36,985 nt of DNA from Phycisphaerales bacterium (GTDB lineage: Bacteria; Planctomycetota; Phycisphaerae; Phycisphaerales; SM1A02): assembly GCA_018883105.1 (NCBI GenBank), contig VEQS01000004.1, positions 1-36,985 on the forward strand, given 5' to 3'. Every line of letters begins with the position of its first letter. Positions within the stretch are counted from its first letter, which is position 1. The notes below the pieces were generated by a model. That model saw only the letters and a list, made by a program, of their open reading frames with translations. It ran no database searches and had not been told where the DNA came from. The position numbers and the translations under genes are program-made. This document shows positions 32,519 through 36,985 of this stretch, one piece after another.

Positions 32519-33148
32519 ATGTCCACCGCCAACGCCGATCCAGACACCGCGCCCTCGATGCGGCCGATCAACGACCGCATGGGACCTGATGGCCGCACGG
32601 CGCGGACCGCGCTGCCGCAGGCCGGCCTCGGCGACCGCATGGAGGCCTGGCTCAGCAAGGTGAGCAACCAGAGCGAGCTCGTCCGCAAGCTCTTCAGCTC
32701 GATCTGGCTGCCGTACGCATTCCGGTCGGGCATCACCATGAAGTCGGTCTCGGACCGCAGCTTCGTGGCGGTGCTGCCCTTCCGCCGCTTCAACCGCAAC
32801 TGGTACAACGCGATGGCCGGCGCCGCGCTCCTCGGGAACTCCGAGGTGGCCGGGGGCATGTACCTCTTCGCCCGCTGCGGCACCGACTACATCGTGGTCT
32901 GCAAGGAGATGCGCTACCGCTTCCTGCGGCCGTGCCTGGGGCCGGCGATGTACGAGGTGATGAACGCCGAGGACCTCGAGTCGCGGCTCAAGGCCGGCGG
33001 CGAGTTCAACATCGCGCTCGAGATGGAGATCCGCCAGCACGTCCACAAGCCGGGGATCAAGGCCCCGCTCGTGGGCAAGTGCGACATCGTCTTCCACTGC
33101 ACCCCGAAGGCGATGATCCGCGCCAAGCTCGAGCGCCGCAAGAAATAG
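32519..33148 (+). CDS. DUF4442-like (hotdog-fold) conserved protein
   Basis: RSFVAVLPFRRFNRNWYNAMAGAALLGNSEVAGGMYLF resembles hotdog-fold thioesterase-like cores; family assignment tentative. Confidence 0.5.
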   Translation: MSTANADPDTAPSMRPINDRMGPDGRTARTALPQAGLGDRMEAWLSKVSNQSELVRKLFSSIWLPYAFRSGITMKSVSDRSFVAVLPFRRFNRNWYNAMAGAALLGNSEVAGGMYLFARCGTDYIVVCKEMRYRFLRPCLGPAMYEVMNAEDLESRLKAGGEFNIALEMEIRQHVHKPGIKAPLVGKCDIVFHCTPKAMIRAKLERRKK

Positions 33149-33178
33149 GTGCCAGGAACCCCTGTCCCCCCTTTCCCC

Positions 33179-34300
33179 GTGCGCCGGCCGCTCGAGAGCA
33201 TCCAGTGGGGCCTCTACTGCACGTCGAGCTGGACGTGGTGCATCGGCATGTACCTGCCGTTCATCATGCTCCGGCTCTGGGGATGGCCGGGCTTCTGGGC
33301 CTTCCTGGTGCCCAACGTGGTCGGCTGCACGCTCTTCGGGCTGGTGCTCGACCGCGAGCGCTCGCGGCTCCTCGTGCGGCGCCTGGGCTGGACATGCGCG
33401 CTCTTCAGCGCCGTGACCGTGGCCTACCAGCTGTACTTCGCGGGGTGGGCCGCGCAGGCGCTCGCGGGCGACGCGCCCGGCCTGCGCACCGCGGCGGCGA
33501 CCGGCGCCCCGGTGGCGGTGCTCGCGCTGGCCGCGGTGCTCGCGCTGCGGGATGACGGCCTGTGGCGCACGCTCGGCGCGGCGCTCGCGCTCGCCTCGCC
33601 GGCAGTGCTCCTGCTCCCGGGCGGGCTCGCGGCCCCCGCGACCGCCGCACCCGCCGGGACCGCGGCCGCGGCCGGCCCGCTCCTTGGGCCGATGCCCCTC
33701 GCCTTCGCGCTGCCGACGATCGTTGCCGGCTTCCTCGCCAGCCCGCTCTTCGACCTCACCTTCCACCGTGCGGCCCAGCACGCACCGAGCCCGCGCCTGG
33801 CGTTCCTGGCGTTCGGTGCGACGTTCGCGGCGATGCTTGTCCTCGTCGCGACGTTCAACGACCCGGCGACCGGCCTGCCCCGGATGGGACCCGCGATCGC
33901 GGTGCTCTGGGCGGTGCAGCTCACCTTCACCGTCGGCGCGCACCTGCACGAGCTCTTCCGGGCGCCCGACTCGGTGCGCATCCCGGCGCCGGCGACCGGC
34001 GGGATCGTGGTGCTCGGCATCATGCTTGCGCTCCCCGCCTTCGCGTTCGCGATCGAACCGGCGCTCCGCGCGGGCGAGCCGACATACCTGGGGTTCCTCG
34101 GGGCGTACGGCCTGCTGTTCCCGGTGCTGGCGCTGACGGAGGCGCGCGGCGTCCCGCGAGCGGCCACCCTCGCCATCCTCGCGCTCGGCGTGCCCTGCTA
34201 CCTGCTGGGGGCGTGGGAGTTCCGCACCTTCCTGATGCCGCTGCCGATCGTGGCCGCGGTCCTCGCCTCGCGGCTCGCCCATCGGCCCGCACGGGCCTGA
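33179..34300 (+). CDS. Multi-pass membrane protein, unknown function
   Basis: GTG start candidate (ORF begins 33149); many hydrophobic helices; SSWTWCIGMYLPFIMLRLWGWPGFWAFLVPNVVGCTLFGLVL and ASPLFDLTFHRAAQHAPSPRLAFLAFGATFAAMLVLV. Confidence 0.65.
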   Translation: MRRPLESIQWGLYCTSSWTWCIGMYLPFIMLRLWGWPGFWAFLVPNVVGCTLFGLVLDRERSRLLVRRLGWTCALFSAVTVAYQLYFAGWAAQALAGDAPGLRTAAATGAPVAVLALAAVLALRDDGLWRTLGAALALASPAVLLLPGGLAAPATAAPAGTAAAAGPLLGPMPLAFALPTIVAGFLASPLFDLTFHRAAQHAPSPRLAFLAFGATFAAMLVLVATFNDPATGLPRMGPAIAVLWAVQLTFTVGAHLHELFRAPDSVRIPAPATGGIVVLGIMLALPAFAFAIEPALRAGEPTYLGFLGAYGLLFPVLALTEARGVPRAATLAILALGVPCYLLGAWEFRTFLMPLPIVAAVLASRLAHRPARA

Positions 34301-34348
34301 ACGCCCGGCAACCCGGCAATCCGGCCCCGGTACCTTCGTCGTACCGAC

Positions 34349-35875
34349 ATGAGCCGCGCCGCACCCGATCCTCGCCCGGCCCCCCCGGCCGACCTCCGGC
34401 CGCTGCCCGCCGGCCGGTTCGACGCGGCCGCCGCGCGGCACCTCCTCGCGCGCGCAGGGTTCGGCGGCACGCCCGCGCAGGTGGACGCCCTGGTTGAGAT
34501 GGGGATCGACCGCGCCGTCGGACTCGTCGTCGACTACGGGTCGCAGCCGCAGGCGCCGGTGTCCCCCGACGACTTCGACCGCGACCTCGTCCCCTACCTC
34601 GATGCCGCGGAGCGCCAGGAGCTGGTGCGCGCCCGGCGCGAGCGCGAGGAGGCCACCGTCGAGCGGCTCGAGCGCGCCGAGAACCAGGCGCGCGCCGCCG
34701 ACCGGGAGCAGCTCGCCGGCCTGCGCAAGTGGTGGCTCGCGCGCATGATCGAGACCGCGCGGCCGCTCGAGGAGAAGATGACCCTCTTCTGGCACGGGCA
34801 CTTCGCCGCCGGTGCGCGAACGGTCGAGGACAGCTGGAAGATGTTCCAGCAGAACCACCTGTTCCGCACGCACGCCACCGGGAACTTCGCCACGCTGGTC
34901 CTCGACGTGATCCGCGACCCGGCGATGATCCGCTACCTCGACAACAACCAGAGCCGGCGCGGCCGCCCGAACGAGAACCTCGCGCGCGAGCTGCTCGAGC
35001 TCTTCATCCTCGGCGAGGGCAGCGGCTACACCGAGCAGGACATCAAGGAAGGCGCGCGCGCCCTCACCGGCTACACCTTCCAGGACGAGGACTTCGCCTT
35101 CCAGGAGCAGAACCACGACGGCGGCCCGAAGGTCATCTTCGGCAAGCGCGGCAACTGGAACGGCGACGACTTCGCGCGGCTCGCGCTGTCGCAGAAGGCA
35201 TGCAGCCGGTTCCTCTGCGGCAAGCTGCACCGGTTCTTCGTGAACGACACGCCCGACGCCGACCTGCCCGCTACCCACCGGGCCGCGCGCGACCGGGCGG
35301 TGGATGCCATGGCGTCCGAGCTGCGCGACGCGCAGTACGAGCTGGCGCCGGTCCTCTCGAGGCTCTTCCGCAGCGCGCACTTCTACGACGACGCGAACCG
35401 CGCATCGGTCATCAAGGGCCCGGTGCAGCTGGTGGTGCAGACCGTGCGGCAGCTCGGCACGCCGGTGCGGCAGCTGAGCTCCCTGGTGGCCGCGTGCGAC
35501 CTGATGGGCCAGAACCTGTTCGAGCCCCCGAACGTCAAGGGCTGGGACGGCGGCCGCGCGTGGATCAACACGAGCACGCTCTTCGTGCGCCAGAACGTGG
35601 CCATCTACCTGCTGACCGGCCGGCGCCCGGACATCTACGACTGGGAGAACGACGGCGCGCGCTTCGACGCCGACGCGCTCGCCGCCGGCGCCGAGGACCC
35701 CGGGGCGCTCGTCGACCGCCTGCTCGCCGTCTCGCTCGCCGCGCCCGCGCACCCCGCGCGGCGCGAGGAGCTCGTGCGCTTCGCCGCATCGCAGTCGTCG
35801 CCCGCGGCGCGCGCCGGACGCGCGCTCGCGACGCTCGCCCTGATCACCGCCCTGCCCGAGTACCAGCTCGCCTGA
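34349..35875 (+). CDS. DUF1800 family protein
   Basis: AARHLLARAGFGGTPAQVDAL, EEKMTLFWHGHFA, PNENLARELLELFILGEGSGYTEQDIKEGARALTGYTF, PPNVKGWDGGRAWINTSTL. Confidence 0.92.
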   Translation: MSRAAPDPRPAPPADLRPLPAGRFDAAAARHLLARAGFGGTPAQVDALVEMGIDRAVGLVVDYGSQPQAPVSPDDFDRDLVPYLDAAERQELVRARREREEATVERLERAENQARAADREQLAGLRKWWLARMIETARPLEEKMTLFWHGHFAAGARTVEDSWKMFQQNHLFRTHATGNFATLVLDVIRDPAMIRYLDNNQSRRGRPNENLARELLELFILGEGSGYTEQDIKEGARALTGYTFQDEDFAFQEQNHDGGPKVIFGKRGNWNGDDFARLALSQKACSRFLCGKLHRFFVNDTPDADLPATHRAARDRAVDAMASELRDAQYELAPVLSRLFRSAHFYDDANRASVIKGPVQLVVQTVRQLGTPVRQLSSLVAACDLMGQNLFEPPNVKGWDGGRAWINTSTLFVRQNVAIYLLTGRRPDIYDWENDGARFDADALAAGAEDPGALVDRLLAVSLAAPAHPARREELVRFAASQSSPAARAGRALATLALITALPEYQLA

Positions 35876-35898
35876 CCGCGACCCGCGAGGAACCCGAC

Positions 35899-36985
35899 AT
35901 GCACCAGCCAGACGCCTACAGCCGACGCATCTTCATCCGCCAGGGCGTGATGCTCGCCTCGTTCGCGGCCACGCTGCCCCACTTCATCCAGGAGAGCGCG
36001 CTCGGCATGCTGGCGCCGGACGGGTCCGCGGCCGGCTCGCGACCGGGCGTGCCGGAGGAGCGCATCCTCGTCGTCGTCCAGCTCTCCGGCGGCAACGACG
36101 GGCTGAACACGGTGATCCCCTACGGCGACCCCGAGTACCACGCGGCGCGCCCGGGGATCGCGCTCGGCGAGCCGGGCAAGGCGAAGAACGGCGGTGCGGC
36201 GCTCGAGCTCGACCGCGACCGGGGCATCGGCCTGCACCCGAACCTCACGGGGCTCAAGGAGCTGCATGACGACGGCCGCCTCGCGGTCGTCGCGGGCGTC
36301 GGCTACCCAAACCCCAACCGCAGCCACTTCGCCAGCATGGACATCTGGCAGAGCGGCCGCCCCGAGGGCAAGGGCACCGGCTGGCTCGGCCGCTACGTCG
36401 ACGCGACGTGCAACGGGAGCCCCGCCGCGGACGTCGCCGTCTCGGTCGGGCGCACCGCGCCGCTCGCCATGCTCGGCGCCAAGTCGCGGCCGATCGCCTT
36501 CGAGAGCGCCGACCTGTTCCGCTGGCTCGGCGCCGATGCCGGCGGGCAGATGGACGCCGAGTACCAGCGCATGGTGCGTGCGGGCGAGCTGGAGGACGTG
36601 GCGGCCGGGTCGCAGGAGAGCTTCCTGATGCGCACCGCGCTTGACGCGCAGGTGACGAGCGACCGCATCCGCGCCGCGGTGAAGAAGGCGCCGCTCGCGC
36701 GCTACCCCGGCAGCGCGCTCGCGAAGCAGCTGCAGACCGTCGCCGCGATGATCCGCGACGGCATGAAGACGCGCGTCTACTACGTGAGCATGGGCGGCTT
36801 CGACACGCACGCCAACCAGGTCGGATCGCACGGCAACCTGATGCGCCAGCTCGGCGACGCCATGCTCGCCTTCCAGAACGACCTGAAGGCGCAGGGCAAC
36901 GACGGCCGCGTCATGACCATGTGCTTCAGCGAGTTCGGCCGGCGCGTGCGGCAGAACGCCTCCAACGGCACCGACCACGGCACCG
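35899..36985 (+). CDS. DUF1501 family protein (C-terminus beyond window)
   Basis: RRIFIRQGVMLASFAATLPHFI Tat-like leader; LVVVQLSGGNDGLNTVIPYGDPEYHAARP, GLHPNLTGLKELHDDGRLAVVAGVGYPNPNRSHF, GGFDTHANQ. Confidence 0.92.
   Translation, partial: MHQPDAYSRRIFIRQGVMLASFAATLPHFIQESALGMLAPDGSAAGSRPGVPEERILVVVQLSGGNDGLNTVIPYGDPEYHAARPGIALGEPGKAKNGGAALELDRDRGIGLHPNLTGLKELHDDGRLAVVAGVGYPNPNRSHFASMDIWQSGRPEGKGTGWLGRYVDATCNGSPAADVAVSVGRTAPLAMLGAKSRPIAFESADLFRWLGADAGGQMDAEYQRMVRAGELEDVAAGSQESFLMRTALDAQVTSDRIRAAVKKAPLARYPGSALAKQLQTVAAMIRDGMKTRVYYVSMGGFDTHANQVGSHGNLMRQLGDAMLAFQNDLKAQGNDGRVMTMCFSEFGRRVRQNASNGTDHGT

Noticed and set aside
31589-35752. 1387-aa minus-strand ORF
   Set aside because: Only the last ~280 aa (31589-32431) is a recognisable epimerase; the rest is Arg/Glu/His/Gly-rich shadow sequence antisense to DUF1800 and other real genes, a high-GC artefact.

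Overview
High-GC window of about 37 kb from what looks like a Planctomycetota (probably Phycisphaerae) chromosome. The taxonomic call is an inference from GC-type dockerin-like C-termini, a VPGPG/PEP-CTERM-like tail and a DUF1800-DUF1501 gene pair. Almost all sequence is explained by conserved coding genes. In order: (1) a minus-strand TonB energy-transduction operon (DUF3450 > TtpC/ExbB-like > ExbD > TonB > TPR); (2) an SH3/M48-like lipoprotein that has lost HExxH; (3) UDP-glucuronate decarboxylase-like SDR and AnmK; (4) a complete Pho module, phoB-phoR-pstS-pstC-pstA-pstB-phoU, followed by a PhoD-like phosphatase with a dockerin-like tail; (5) a PEP-CTERM-like protein; (6) a DUF1111 di-heme oxidoreductase and imelysin pair; (7) an HtrA-like PDZ protein apparently lacking all three catalytic residues; (8) a PhoX/DUF839-like protein with the same dockerin-like tail; (9) rpmH-aroK, rnc, a PilZ protein, ilvC-uppP, ligA, a cysteine-less FmdB homolog, a TIM-barrel epimerase, a DUF4442-like protein, a multi-pass membrane protein, and DUF1800 plus DUF1501 (truncated by the window end). 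No rRNA, tRNA, CRISPR array or transposon was recognised. I did not find a clearly novel multi-gene defence or mobile system. The most interesting observations are two degenerate proteases, the condensed TtpC-type TonB operon, dockerin-tagged phosphatases around one pho locus, a Cys-less FmdB protein, and hairpins placed at regulatory positions. All calls are from reading sequence motifs; no database search was run.
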